Shown piece by piece: positions 14,538 to 22,396 of a DNA stretch of 32,656 nucleotides (the first letter of the stretch is position 1; each line of letters opens with the position of its first letter). A model generated the notes under the pieces. The model worked only from the letters and a program-made list of their open reading frames with translations, was not told the DNA's origin and did no database searches. A program made the position numbers and the translations under genes. The stretch is from contig CANQKD010000021.1 in NCBI GenBank assembly GCA_947624375.1, positions 1 to 32,656 of the forward strand, in the 5' to 3' direction. The stretch is from an uncultured Clostridia bacterium. Its GTDB lineage: Bacteria > Bacillota > Clostridia > Oscillospirales > Ruminococcaceae.

Positions 14538-15728
14538 ATAGCTTTCATAAACAGTCTTAACAGAAAAAAGCGCAAAGATACACCTGCTTTGTGCGAAGTG
14601 GCTTCGGCGGAGAGAAGTGGAGAGCACAGCTTGTTTCGCATAGCGCACAATTCGGGGTATCTTGATATGTCGCTTTATGAGGCGCTGAGAGTTCAGGTGC
14701 CGCTTATTGATGCGGCGATAGGCAAGATAGTACGTCTTGTGGGGGACTTTAAGCTGGTTGCCGCAGATGAGCGGTTACAGCCGGCGCTGGACGCATTTTG
14801 CAAAAATGTAAAGGTGAACACCTCGGGGCAGTCGATAGGTACGTTTATAGACGTATATTTAGATGATCTTATCACATACGGAAAGGCGCTGGGAGAGATA
14901 CTTATAGACAGCGAAAACGGTGAGGTGATGGGTCTTGCAAACGCTGACCCTACACTGTTTACGGTAAGAAGCGGAAAAGACCCGCTGACGGCGAGGTATT
15001 TTTTCTTTGATGGGGCAAGCGAAGTACCTATAGCGCACCCCGAGAGGATATTCTGCACGATGCTTTCTGAGAGCCCTAAAAATCCGCAGGGGGTATCTAT
15101 GCTGAGAGGGCTGCCGTGTTTTTCGCAGGCACTGATGAAGATATACGGCTGCATAGGCAAGAACTTTGAGAGGGTAGGCAACGTAAGGTACGCGGTGACT
15201 TACAAGCCCTCTGCCGACGGCTGCGACGCTATGGCAGCGAAAGAACACGCCGAACAGATAGCGCGCCAGTGGGCTGACGGCATGAACAGCGCGCGCTACG
15301 GCAGGGTGAAAGACTTTATTGCTGTGGGCGACGTTGACATTAAAGTCATAGGTGCGGACAATCAGATAATCGATACCGAGATACCGGTGCGGCAGCTGCT
15401 TGAACAGCTTCTTTCAAAACTTTCGATACCGCCGTTTTTGCTGGGACTCAACTGGAGCAGCACAGAGCGCATGAGCACGCAGCAGGTGGATATTCTGACC
15501 AGCGAGCTGGAATCATACCGCCGGAAAGTTACGCCTGTTTTACGCCGCATAGGCTTGATCTTCGCGGCGCTCAGCGGAAGTGACAGCGACATTGAGGTGC
15601 AGTGGGCGAACATTAACTTGCAGGACGAAACGGAGCTTGCAAAGGCGCGGCTTTACAACGCGCAGGCGGAGGAAATTGAGCTTCGCAACCAAAAGACAAA
15701 GGAGCGTGAAAAGACTTATGACGACTGA
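14538..15728 (+). CDS. Phage portal protein, apparent AUA start
   Basis: Ring protein at the capsid vertex through which DNA enters. The frame is open from inside terL, but the phage-like N-terminus starts with AFINSLNRKKRKD after an ATA codon at 14538, 9 bp after a run of seven G (14522-14528). No ATG, GTG or TTG lies in frame near that ribosome site; the ATG at 14530 is out of frame and stops after three codons (TAG at 14539). The product would be 396 aa, typical of HK97/SPP1-type portals, with LRVQVPLIDAAIGKIVRLVG, a central HPERIFCTMLSESPKNPQGV and FLLGLNWSSTERMSTQQVD near the C-terminus. An ATG at 14668 is possible but would remove conserved sequence. It overlaps the next gene by 11 bp (ATGACGACTGA). 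Confidence 0.85.
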   Translation: MAFINSLNRKKRKDTPALCEVASAERSGEHSLFRIAHNSGYLDMSLYEALRVQVPLIDAAIGKIVRLVGDFKLVAADERLQPALDAFCKNVKVNTSGQSIGTFIDVYLDDLITYGKALGEILIDSENGEVMGLANADPTLFTVRSGKDPLTARYFFFDGASEVPIAHPERIFCTMLSESPKNPQGVSMLRGLPCFSQALMKIYGCIGKNFERVGNVRYAVTYKPSADGCDAMAAKEHAEQIARQWADGMNSARYGRVKDFIAVGDVDIKVIGADNQIIDTEIPVRQLLEQLLSKLSIPPFLLGLNWSSTERMSTQQVDILTSELESYRRKVTPVLRRIGLIFAALSGSDSDIEVQWANINLQDETELAKARLYNAQAEEIELRNQKTKEREKTYDD

Positions 15729-16587
15729 ATTTGCCCTGAACGAGCAGCTTCTTGAAAAGATAAACTCTTTCAGCCGCAAAGAACTGACAGAACAGGAGGT
15801 ATACTGTTTTCCTGTTATTCTGTGTGACAACGAGATAGACCGTGACGGAGAGAGATTCTCGGTGGCGGCTCTTGGCAGACTGGCAAAGCTTTTTATAGGC
15901 AAAACGGGGATATTTGACCACGATGCTAAGGGCAGCAGCCAGAGCGCGCGCATATTCGACACGGCGGTCATGCAGGACGAAAAGCGCATCACCAAAGCAG
16001 GAGAGGTATACACCTGTCTTACTGCAAAAGCTTATATGGTGAGAACGGCAGGGAACGCAGACCTTATTGCTGAGATCGACGGCGGCATAAAAAAGGAAGT
16101 AAGCGTGAGCTGCTCGGTAAAGAGAAAGAAATGCTCGGTATGCGGTGCGGTAAAATGCAGGCACATCAAGGGGCAGACATACGGCGGCAGGATATGCCAC
16201 ACGATACTTGAAGACCCCGATGATGCATATGAATGGAGCTTTGTAGCTGTGCCGGCGCAGGTCGGGGCAGGGGTATCAAAGAGCATACGCATGGAGGCGG
16301 CAGACAGCACAGAAAGTACAGAAAATACCGAAAAGGCGGCAGAACTTTTGGTGAGAGAGCAGCTTATAAGCGACATTATGCGCAAAAGCTGGCTGGGCGA
16401 CCCGACGGTATCGCTGAAGGGGTTCAGGGAGTATCTGACTACACTTTCTACAGAAAAGCTGTACAAAGTAAAACAGGATACCGACAGGGCGCATGAAAGC
16501 GCGGTATTTGACGACTCGCCGTGCATTACGGGCATTAAAAAAGAGGACAGGAAAGACGGCAACAGTTACAACAAGTACAAAATATAA
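15718..16587 (+). CDS. Phage prohead protease-like protein with Cys-rich insert
   Basis: A 289-aa protein at the position of the capsid maturation protease. FPVILCDNEIDRDGERFS, the segment FDHDAKGSSQSARIF (candidate catalytic His) and KKEVSVSCSVKR (candidate Ser) fit a U35-like prohead protease fold. After the Ser lies a Cys/His cluster, CSVCGAVKCRHIKG, then YEWSFVAVPAQ, which is common in capsid proteases of Firmicutes phages. The C-terminal third (residues 195-289) is Thr/Glu/Ser-rich and may serve as scaffold. The ATG at 15718 overlaps the portal stop. Processing activity is inferred; the alternative is a scaffold without protease function. Confidence 0.75.
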   Translation: MTTEFALNEQLLEKINSFSRKELTEQEVYCFPVILCDNEIDRDGERFSVAALGRLAKLFIGKTGIFDHDAKGSSQSARIFDTAVMQDEKRITKAGEVYTCLTAKAYMVRTAGNADLIAEIDGGIKKEVSVSCSVKRKKCSVCGAVKCRHIKGQTYGGRICHTILEDPDDAYEWSFVAVPAQVGAGVSKSIRMEAADSTESTENTEKAAELLVREQLISDIMRKSWLGDPTVSLKGFREYLTTLSTEKLYKVKQDTDRAHESAVFDDSPCITGIKKEDRKDGNSYNKYKI

Positions 16588-16604
16588 AATACGGAGGTAA
16601 AAAT

Positions 16605-17576
16605 ATGTACGAAGATATAAGACTTGAAAAATCACTTTACAACGTGAACGGAAAGACCTTTACACAGGCGCTTACAGAGCTTGACCCCGACGAGAACTAC
16701 GCTTCGACGGAGCTTGCGGGACTGGACGCATTTGAAAGGCAGCTGAAACGCTTTGACATCAAGGTGAGCGGCAAGGACTGCGACAGGGTGGAGAAGTTTT
16801 TTGTAAGCACACAGTCGGCTCTGCTTTTCCCGGAGTTTATTCGCAGGAGCATAAAACAGGGGCTTGATGAGTGCAGCATTCTTGACGACATAACGGCTGC
16901 CAAGGGCTACACCGACGGCATTGACTTCAGAGGCATAACTGTTTCTAAGGCTGGCAGCGAGGAAACACAGCAGGGAGCGCAGCTTTCGGCTACTTCGGTG
17001 GCTCTGGCAGGCGAGGCAACTGCTGCTAAAAAGTATGCTAGAAAGCTTTCTGTAACCTATGAGGCAATCCGCAAGCAGAGGATCGAAGCGCTTGCAGTGG
17101 TACTGCGCTCACTGGGTGCTGACATTGCGAGGGCTGTAGACCTTGAAGCGGTGAACACTCTTGCAAAGGGTGCGGCAAGCAGCAGCATGGCAGGCGCAAA
17201 GGTGACTTATGCTGATCTGGCGGCGTTCTGGTCGAAGCTGAGCGGCTACGACATGACGACTATTGTTACCACACCTGCTATAATGGCTGACATACTGGCT
17301 CTTGATGAGATGAAGTATTGCGTAAGCGACTTTATGACCTCGGGAAAGGTGAAGACACCTTACGGAGTTACTATTATAAAGTGCGCAGGCATGGAAACGC
17401 AGCAGTTGGTGGGCATTGACAGCAAAAATGCTCTTGAAGCTGTATTTGCCACAGATGTTTGCATTGACAGTGACAGACTGCTCTCTACCCAGTGCGAGGA
17501 GATATCTTGCAGCGTTATGGTGGGATTTTCAAAGATAGCCACCGATGCGGCAGCGGTAATGAAGCCTGCCGGCTGA
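16605..17576 (+). CDS. Phage major capsid protein (HK97-like)
   Basis: A 323-aa shell protein. The N-terminal ~65 residues (with DAFERQLKRFDIKVSGKDCD) may be a delta-domain or cleaved region. The rest fits an HK97-fold coat: FPEFIRRSIKQGLDECSILDDI, KKYARKLSVTYEAIRKQR, a helix with SLGADIARAVDLEAVN, YDMTTIVTTPAIMADIL, and a C-terminal beta-rich end AVFATDVCIDSDRLLSTQCE. Good ribosome site ACGGAGG. Immediately downstream of the protease-like gene and upstream of the connectors, which is the classic head-gene order. Confidence in capsid identity rests on context and length as much as on motifs. Confidence 0.82.
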   Translation: MYEDIRLEKSLYNVNGKTFTQALTELDPDENYASTELAGLDAFERQLKRFDIKVSGKDCDRVEKFFVSTQSALLFPEFIRRSIKQGLDECSILDDITAAKGYTDGIDFRGITVSKAGSEETQQGAQLSATSVALAGEATAAKKYARKLSVTYEAIRKQRIEALAVVLRSLGADIARAVDLEAVNTLAKGAASSSMAGAKVTYADLAAFWSKLSGYDMTTIVTTPAIMADILALDEMKYCVSDFMTSGKVKTPYGVTIIKCAGMETQQLVGIDSKNALEAVFATDVCIDSDRLLSTQCEEISCSVMVGFSKIATDAAAVMKPAG

Positions 17577-17591
17577 TAAGCAGGTGATGTG

Positions 17592-17990
17592 ATGTTTGTT
17601 ATCGACAATGACAAGGTAGTTGAAATGGTATGCTTATACGCGCGTTTGCCTCACAGCAGGCGCGCACAGGCTGCCGAACTTGCCCAGTGTGCGGCGAGTT
17701 ATTTGTGCTCAAAGCTTATTCGCGAGCCCGAAGACCCGAAAGAGGCTACTGCTGTTTGCCATGCGGCGGCTTGCATAGCTCTGTGCGATTTAGCGCGCTT
17801 GGGTGCGGCGGCGTTAGAACCCACGGTAACTGAAACGGGGGTATTCGCTGCAAACGGCAAGAGCAATGCGACCTCGGAGGAGGCTGAGAAGCTTAAAAAA
17901 GATGCTCTGGCGCGGCTGGGCGATATGCTAAAGGAAAACGAGACGGCTGACGACTTTTATTTTCAGGGGGTAGATAACTATTACGCTTAA
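17592..17990 (+). CDS. Putative head-tail connector protein, 132 aa
   Basis: A small alpha-helical, Cys-containing protein (VEMVCLYARLPHSRRAQAAE; HAAACIALCDLARLGAAALE) with a charged C-terminus ending DDFYFQGVDNYYA. It is placed directly after the capsid gene, where HK97-type phages encode the adaptor that bridges portal and tail (gp6-like). I do not recognise a clear family, so the call rests on position, length and helix content. The ATG at 17592 follows AGGTGATGTG; a GTG at 17589 is also in frame. Confidence 0.6.
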   Translation: MFVIDNDKVVEMVCLYARLPHSRRAQAAELAQCAASYLCSKLIREPEDPKEATAVCHAAACIALCDLARLGAAALEPTVTETGVFAANGKSNATSEEAEKLKKDALARLGDMLKENETADDFYFQGVDNYYA

Positions 17991-18375
17991 AGAATGTATT
18001 ACAGCGGCTGCCGAGAAAGCAGGCTTCAAGGCGGTAGAAAGCTTTGTAGACAACGACCCTGCCGTGCTTTATGACACGCCTGTGATATTCATAAGCGATG
18101 AGGGCAGCGAGCTGGTGGAGCAGTGGCTGGCGCTTTCGGGCAAAAACTATTTAGGCATAAACAAAAAGCTGAAAGCAACGGCTCTGGCGGCATCGCCTCC
18201 GGGAACGGAAGATCTTCTGAATATGGCGGAGAAAATGCAGCTTTGTTTTACGGCGGACGACACGCTTTACGACATACATTTTGAAGTGACCGCGCCCAAG
18301 AGAAACGAGCTTCACAAGAGGGTACAGTGCGAGATAAACGTTACTGCTGCATACGCTGCGGCACAGGAGGCATGA
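17980..18375 (+). CDS. Putative tail-completion/connector protein, apparent AUU or AUA start
   Basis: The frame is open from a TAG at 17971. Its protein-like sequence begins TLKECITAAAEKAGFKAVES directly after ATT (17980), 9 bp after GGGGG (17966-17970); ATA at 17974 is closer. The first ordinary start codon is GTG at 18064, which would remove 28 residues that continue the same alpha/beta pattern and has no ribosome site. From ATT it is 131 aa and overlaps the preceding gene by 11 bp. It contains VIFISDEGSELVEQWLALSG and a beta-rich end, IHFEVTAPKRNELHKRVQCE. Position suggests a connector or tail terminator; no family recognised. See the separate finding on start codons. Confidence 0.55.
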   Translation: MTLKECITAAAEKAGFKAVESFVDNDPAVLYDTPVIFISDEGSELVEQWLALSGKNYLGINKKLKATALAASPPGTEDLLNMAEKMQLCFTADDTLYDIHFEVTAPKRNELHKRVQCEINVTAAYAAAQEA

Positions 18376-18376
18376 T

Positions 18377-18715
18377 ATGAACGGAAGAAAAATTTCTTTT
18401 ACATACGGCACTATTACGCTGAATATATCGGGCTACAGTGTTACAGCCGAGGACAAGCTGACAGAGATAGCGCTGATAAACGGCACCATACGCACGGTGA
18501 AAGTAGGCAAGGCTGCGACCTATATAAAAGTGAGCGGCAAGCTGCCCTCGTTTGAGTGCCGGCAGCTTCTGGATACCGCTAAACCGATGGTGGCGAAGAC
18601 TGACGACCTGACGGTGGACGGGGTATCGTTCACCTCGGCTATGCTGGACAGTTTTGTTATAGAGCCTGAGGCGGCAGACGGCTTTGCAAAATATTCGATG
18701 AAATTTCACGTATGA
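18377..18715 (+). CDS. Small beta-rich phage-module protein, 112 aa
   Basis: A mostly beta-strand protein with KISFTYGTITLNISGYSVTA at residues 5-24, IKVSGKLPSFECRQLL in the middle and DLTVDGVSFTSAMLDSF before the C-terminal MKFHV. It resembles small tail-tube-like or baseplate proteins in shape, but I cannot name a family. AGGAGG sits 7 bp before the ATG, which follows the previous stop by 1 bp, so it is coupled to the connector gene. If the module makes a particle, this is the only candidate for tube subunits. Confidence 0.65.
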   Translation: MNGRKISFTYGTITLNISGYSVTAEDKLTEIALINGTIRTVKVGKAATYIKVSGKLPSFECRQLLDTAKPMVAKTDDLTVDGVSFTSAMLDSFVIEPEAADGFAKYSMKFHV

Positions 18716-18729
18716 AAAGGGGGATATGA

Positions 18730-19668
18730 ATGTTCTCTCTTGAATTTTCGGTAAAGGATGCAGAGAGTATTTTTACTGCCGGCATAATAGATCTGCACTA
18801 TACAAAAGAGCGCTACACACCGTACACGATGGTATCGGGAAGGGCGATGGTGCCTTTGCCGCCAGAAAACATGATAAAGGCGGTATCGCTTTTTGATGAT
18901 AACACGCTTATGCATTACGGCTTGCCTGATGAGGCACAGTGGACATACAAAAACGGCTGCGGCATTCTGAGCTTTTCATCAAAGGGGTTTTCGGCGGCGC
19001 TGGGGCAAAACCAGCTCACGCCGGGAATGTATCCGAACACGACGTTTGAAGAACTTATGACGGGCAGCATAGCACTGCCGCACGTTGAATACGAGCAGAT
19101 GGACAAGCCGATAAATTACGTATACATAAAAGAAAACGACACGATGTGGAGCGCGGCGGCCGCGTTTGCGAGAAAATACTGCGGAGAATATCCGTACATA
19201 TCAAAAAACAACACCGTAAGGATAACAAAAGATGAAACTTTGCCTGTTCTTGACGTTCCCGGAGAGGACATAGTTTCTGTATCACGAGGTGTGGGGCTGG
19301 CACACATGATATCGCACTACCACATGAGAGATGTTGAGGGCACATACAACACTTACAATCTTACAGACCAGACTGCTGTTGACCTGGACATAATACGCCA
19401 CAAGCATATAGTATTTGACAGGCAGTGGCTGAGCGACCCTGACGAGGCGATGCAAAGCAGGGCTGACTATGCCGCGCGCGGTATGGAGTATATAAATGTA
19501 TGCTACAACGGCTACGGCGGTGAAGATGTGAGGCAGGAAGTGAATTTTTCGGCGCAGGGCATTAAGGCTAAAGGCAGAGAGATAAGCCGCATTGACCTGA
19601 CTGTGAACCGCAAGGGAACGCTTACTACTTTATGGTGCTACGGTGACAGCTACACCAAAGCGCTTTAA
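18730..19668 (+). CDS. Tail-hub-like protein (gpD/XkdQ-like), 312 aa
   Basis: A beta-rich protein. The central segment NDTMWSAAAAFARKYCGEYP followed by YISKNNTVRI resembles the hub proteins of contractile and long-tailed phages (gpD, XkdQ, T4 gp27-like), where a similar helix and short strand precede a barrel. The C-terminal SAQGIKAKGREISRIDLTVNRKG fits a late-control-type end. A gpD-like hub would sit at the tail tip and be the membrane-facing part of a particle. GGGGG precedes the ATG. It is the last gene; a probable terminator follows within 45 bp. No tape-measure, sheath, baseplate-wedge or fibre gene accompanies it. The hub assignment is moderate. Confidence 0.6.
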   Translation: MFSLEFSVKDAESIFTAGIIDLHYTKERYTPYTMVSGRAMVPLPPENMIKAVSLFDDNTLMHYGLPDEAQWTYKNGCGILSFSSKGFSAALGQNQLTPGMYPNTTFEELMTGSIALPHVEYEQMDKPINYVYIKENDTMWSAAAAFARKYCGEYPYISKNNTVRITKDETLPVLDVPGEDIVSVSRGVGLAHMISHYHMRDVEGTYNTYNLTDQTAVDLDIIRHKHIVFDRQWLSDPDEAMQSRADYAARGMEYINVCYNGYGGEDVRQEVNFSAQGIKAKGREISRIDLTVNRKGTLTTLWCYGDSYTKAL

Positions 19669-19675
19669 AATACAC

Positions 19676-19712
19676 AAGGCACGCTTTGAAAAGATCGGGG
19701 CGCGCCTTTTTA
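19676..19712 (+). terminator. Probable terminator of the phage-derived module
   Basis: Stem AAGGCACGC / GCGCGCCTT with one mismatch and a 15-nt loop, followed by TTTTTAT, just 7 bp after the stop of the hub-like gene. Confidence 0.7.
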
Positions 19713-19818
19713 TATGCTTGATATGCTTGGCTTTCCGCCGGTATATGTATTTTTCGCCAAAAGACGGGCGCATTATTTGTATGAAGTCATAAAGTTTTTG
19801 TATGCTGTTTAATGCCGC

Positions 19819-19847
19819 TTGACAAACGTAAGTTAATATGTTAAATT
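19819..19847 (+). promoter_or_regulatory. Promoter of the cobU-like/pilT operon
   Basis: TTGACA (19819-19824), a 17-bp spacer and TAAATT (19842-19847), about 70 bp upstream of the ATG at 19918. The -35 is consensus and the -10 is weak. Confidence 0.65.
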
Positions 19848-19917
19848 AAATATATATCAATATTTTTTGTGATAGTTGAAAAATATTCTGATACGCTGAA
19901 ATTCAGGGAGGGATCAT

Positions 19918-20460
19918 ATGTCCACGATAACAGTGGTGACAGGCGGAGCTTCAAGCGGCAAGACACGCTGGGCTATAAACTATTTTGCCGCTTGCGACAA
20001 TGTGCTTTACATTCATACCGACAAGCAGCTTTCGGAGGATATAAAGCGCAGGATAGAGTACAATAACAGCAAGAACGACGTCATGTGGGATATAAGAGAG
20101 GACGTACACGAGCCTCTGGAGCTTGTTAAAGACCACAAGTTCTTTATATTCGACGGGTTGGTGTCGTACACAAGGCAAGTGATCAAGCGCGAATGCGAAG
20201 ATGCTTCTCAGCTTAAATACGAGCAGAAGAAGCGCATCGAAAAGCAGATAATCGACGAAGTGCAGTCTATGATAGCCTGTGTTGAGAAAGTGCACGGGGA
20301 CATGGTGATAATTACCGTGGAGACGGGCTTCTCGCTGCCCTCGGAGGACAAGGCACTGGCAACAGAGCGCGAGATAATAGGCTTTGTAAATCAGCGCATT
20401 GCAAACATAGCGCAGGAAGTTTATCTTTCTGCAAGCGGAATACAGTTCAGAATAAGATGA
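19918..20460 (+). CDS. CobU-like P-loop protein lacking the guanylylated His
   Basis: CobU phosphorylates adenosylcobinamide and transfers GMP to it via a phospho-His intermediate. This 180-aa protein has the family P-loop (VVTGGASSGKTRWA, residues 6-19), the IHTD strand, FFIFDGLVSYTR (family pattern LLDCLTLW) and the C-terminal ending NQRIANIAQEVYLSASGIQF. By alignment from memory with Salmonella CobU, the segment that carries His46 in RIxHH is RIEYNN here, so the guanylylated His is replaced (Asn49). Kinase-type use of the P-loop may remain. It is not next to other cobalamin genes but is coupled to a PilT-type ATPase 16 bp downstream. The ATG has GGAGGGATC upstream. The family call is good; the function is open. 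Confidence 0.75.
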   Translation: MSTITVVTGGASSGKTRWAINYFAACDNVLYIHTDKQLSEDIKRRIEYNNSKNDVMWDIREDVHEPLELVKDHKFFIFDGLVSYTRQVIKRECEDASQLKYEQKKRIEKQIIDEVQSMIACVEKVHGDMVIITVETGFSLPSEDKALATEREIIGFVNQRIANIAQEVYLSASGIQFRIR

Positions 20461-20475
20461 TCGGAGGAAAAAGAT

Positions 20476-21564
20476 ATGTCATCATTTACGGTTGAAGATC
20501 TTATAATGTTCGCAAGGGAGCAGAAAGCTTCCGATATTCACCTTACAGTAGGCGCGCCTACCGTTTTCAGGATAAACGGCAAGCTGGAGCGGCTGGAGGA
20601 TATTGACGATGAGGTAGTTAGCCGCACGATACTTTCGATGCTTTCTGCCGATCAGGAAAAGGCGCTCAGGGCGGGTCAGGACCTTGACTTTTCTATGGAG
20701 ACTTCCGACGGCTCACGCCAGAGAGTAAATGTGTTCAGGCAGATGGGCAAGATAGCGGCAAGCATACGTTTGCTCAATTCAAAAGTTCCGTCGTTCTCGG
20801 AGCTGGGTCTGCCGACAAAGCTGATGAGCGACCTGTGTACTCTGCAAAAAGGTCTGGTGCTCGTAACGGGCGCAACGGGCAGCGGTAAGTCGACAACTAT
20901 GGCGGCTATGGTAAACCACATAAACAAGACAAGACCTGTTCACATTCTGACGATAGAAGACCCTGTGGAATACAAATACGCGCCGAGCATTGCTACCATA
21001 CACCAAAGAGAGATAGGCGCGGACGTTGATACGTTTGACGGAGCACTGAGAAGCGCGCTTCGTGAAGACCCCGATGTTATTCTCGTAGGTGAGATGAGAG
21101 ACTATGAGACCATATCGCTGGCAATTACTGCGGCTGAGACGGGTCACCTTGTAATAGCATCTCTGCACACGACAAACGCGCCGCAGACGATAGACAGAAT
21201 AATAGACGTATTTCCGACCAACTCTCAAGGTCAGGTGCGCTCGCAGCTTTCTATGCTGCTGAAGGCTGTTATATCTCAGATACTTGTGCCGACGCGTGAC
21301 GGCAAGGGAAGAGTTGCGGCGCTGGAAATACTGCTTGGAAGCGATGCGGTATCAAACATGATAAGAACAGAAAAAGGTCACCAGCTGCCCTCGCTCATGC
21401 AGAACTCGAAGTCGGGTATGTGCCTGATGAACGACAGCCTGAGAAAGCTGTTCCAGACGGGTAAGATCTCACGTGCTGATGCGCTTGAATACTCGCCGAA
21501 CAGACCGAACCTTGAAGAGATGATAGGCGGCGTTGCTGCTGCCTCGGGCGGTATAGATATGTAA
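20476..21564 (+). CDS. pilT: PilT-type ATPase (type IV pilus retraction)
   Basis: Hexameric secretion ATPase that depolymerises type IV pili. The 362-aa length is typical. N-terminal PAS-like domain with ASDIHLTVGAPTVFRING (about 17-34); Walker A GATGSGKST (about 135-143); Asp box IEDPVEYK; Walker B DVILVGEMRD; His box ETGHLVIASLHTTNA. The AIRNLIRE-like C-terminal retraction motif is not evident in the usual form; the region has GMCLMNDSLRKLFQTGKIS. GGAGGA sits before the ATG. No other pilus genes are in the window, so it may serve pili encoded elsewhere. PilT versus PilU is not resolved. Confidence 0.93.
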   Translation: MSSFTVEDLIMFAREQKASDIHLTVGAPTVFRINGKLERLEDIDDEVVSRTILSMLSADQEKALRAGQDLDFSMETSDGSRQRVNVFRQMGKIAASIRLLNSKVPSFSELGLPTKLMSDLCTLQKGLVLVTGATGSGKSTTMAAMVNHINKTRPVHILTIEDPVEYKYAPSIATIHQREIGADVDTFDGALRSALREDPDVILVGEMRDYETISLAITAAETGHLVIASLHTTNAPQTIDRIIDVFPTNSQGQVRSQLSMLLKAVISQILVPTRDGKGRVAALEILLGSDAVSNMIRTEKGHQLPSLMQNSKSGMCLMNDSLRKLFQTGKISRADALEYSPNRPNLEEMIGGVAAASGGIDM

Positions 21565-21568
21565 CAAT

Positions 21569-21606
21569 AAAAGGCATCTCAGCTAAAAAGCCGAGGTGCC
21601 TTTTTT
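21569..21606 (+). terminator. Terminator after pilT
   Basis: Stem AAAAGGCATCTC / GAGGTGCCTTTT (one T-G pair) with a 12-nt loop, followed by a T-run (21601-21606), 5 bp after the pilT stop. Confidence 0.92.
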
Positions 21607-21648
21607 GGGCTGCAACAACGGGAGATACTTAAAAAGTAAAGGAGTGGC

Positions 21649-22311
21649 ATGGTGAAAAAGCGCGTAATTTCAATACTGCTGATTGCTGTGATAGCAGCTG
21701 CGGCAGTCGGATGTTCTGACAGCACTGACAGCACACCCCAAAAAGATATTTCATCGTCAAGTAATGTATCAAAAGATTCGCAGGCTGAGTCTGATGCTTT
21801 GGACAGTGTGTTAAGCGATGACAGCAGTTGCAGCACGACAAGCAAAGCTTATAAGGAAACTTCAATAAGTGAAGAAACTCAGAAGAACACAGCAGACCGT
21901 GTAAATGTAAAAAAAGAAGTAAATGAGACGGTAAAAGAATTGTTTGGCTATTTGAGCAAAGACGACACAGAGAGTATAAAAAATATGTTCTGTACTATCG
22001 TTTCGGAAAGCAATGACTTTGATGAAGAACTTTCAAAGGCTGTCAAGTTTTTTGAAGGTGAAGTTACTTCATATGACCTTAAAGCCATAGGAAGTGAAGA
22101 AAAAGCCGAATACGGCAAAACATTGCAGCTTCATGTTTCACCTTATATCGAGGACGTTGAAACATCTGCCGGAAAAAGTTATAAGATCAGATATTATGAA
22201 TATATCGTTAATTCAGATAATGCACAACACGTCGGTATATCTGAAATCGATATAGAATGTGATGACGGCTTTTTCAAATTAGGAGATTTCTATTTGGCTG
22301 ACCCTGACTAA
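21649..22311 (+). CDS. Lipoprotein, possibly DUF5104-like, 220 aa
   Basis: Signal peptide with lipobox AVGC (Cys at about residue 22). A Ser/Asp/Lys-rich linker (25-85) leads to a C-terminal domain of about 130 residues with VNETVKELFGYLSKDDTESI, ELSKAVKFFEGEVTSYDLKA and KIRYYEYIVNSDN. The pattern recalls DUF5104 lipoproteins of Firmicutes, but I could not confirm it. AAGGAG lies 6 bp before the ATG at 21649; a GTG follows directly. It is AT-richer than its neighbours. No function is known. Confidence 0.75.
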   Translation: MVKKRVISILLIAVIAAAAVGCSDSTDSTPQKDISSSSNVSKDSQAESDALDSVLSDDSSCSTTSKAYKETSISEETQKNTADRVNVKKEVNETVKELFGYLSKDDTESIKNMFCTIVSESNDFDEELSKAVKFFEGEVTSYDLKAIGSEEKAEYGKTLQLHVSPYIEDVETSAGKSYKIRYYEYIVNSDNAQHVGISEIDIECDDGFFKLGDFYLADPD

Positions 22312-22366
22312 AGCCGTGCGGAATGAGTAGCTGGGAATAGGAAACTTCGTAAAGCAGTCATAAATA

Positions 22367-22391
22367 CACCCCGAATGTGATGTTCGGGGTG
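22367..22391. terminator. Hairpin between convergent lipoprotein genes
   Basis: A perfect 9-bp stem CACCCCGAA / TTCGGGGTG with a 7-nt loop lies between the two convergent stops. The T-tract is short on both sides, so it may act as a weak bidirectional terminator. Confidence 0.65.
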
Positions 22392-22396
22392 AAATT

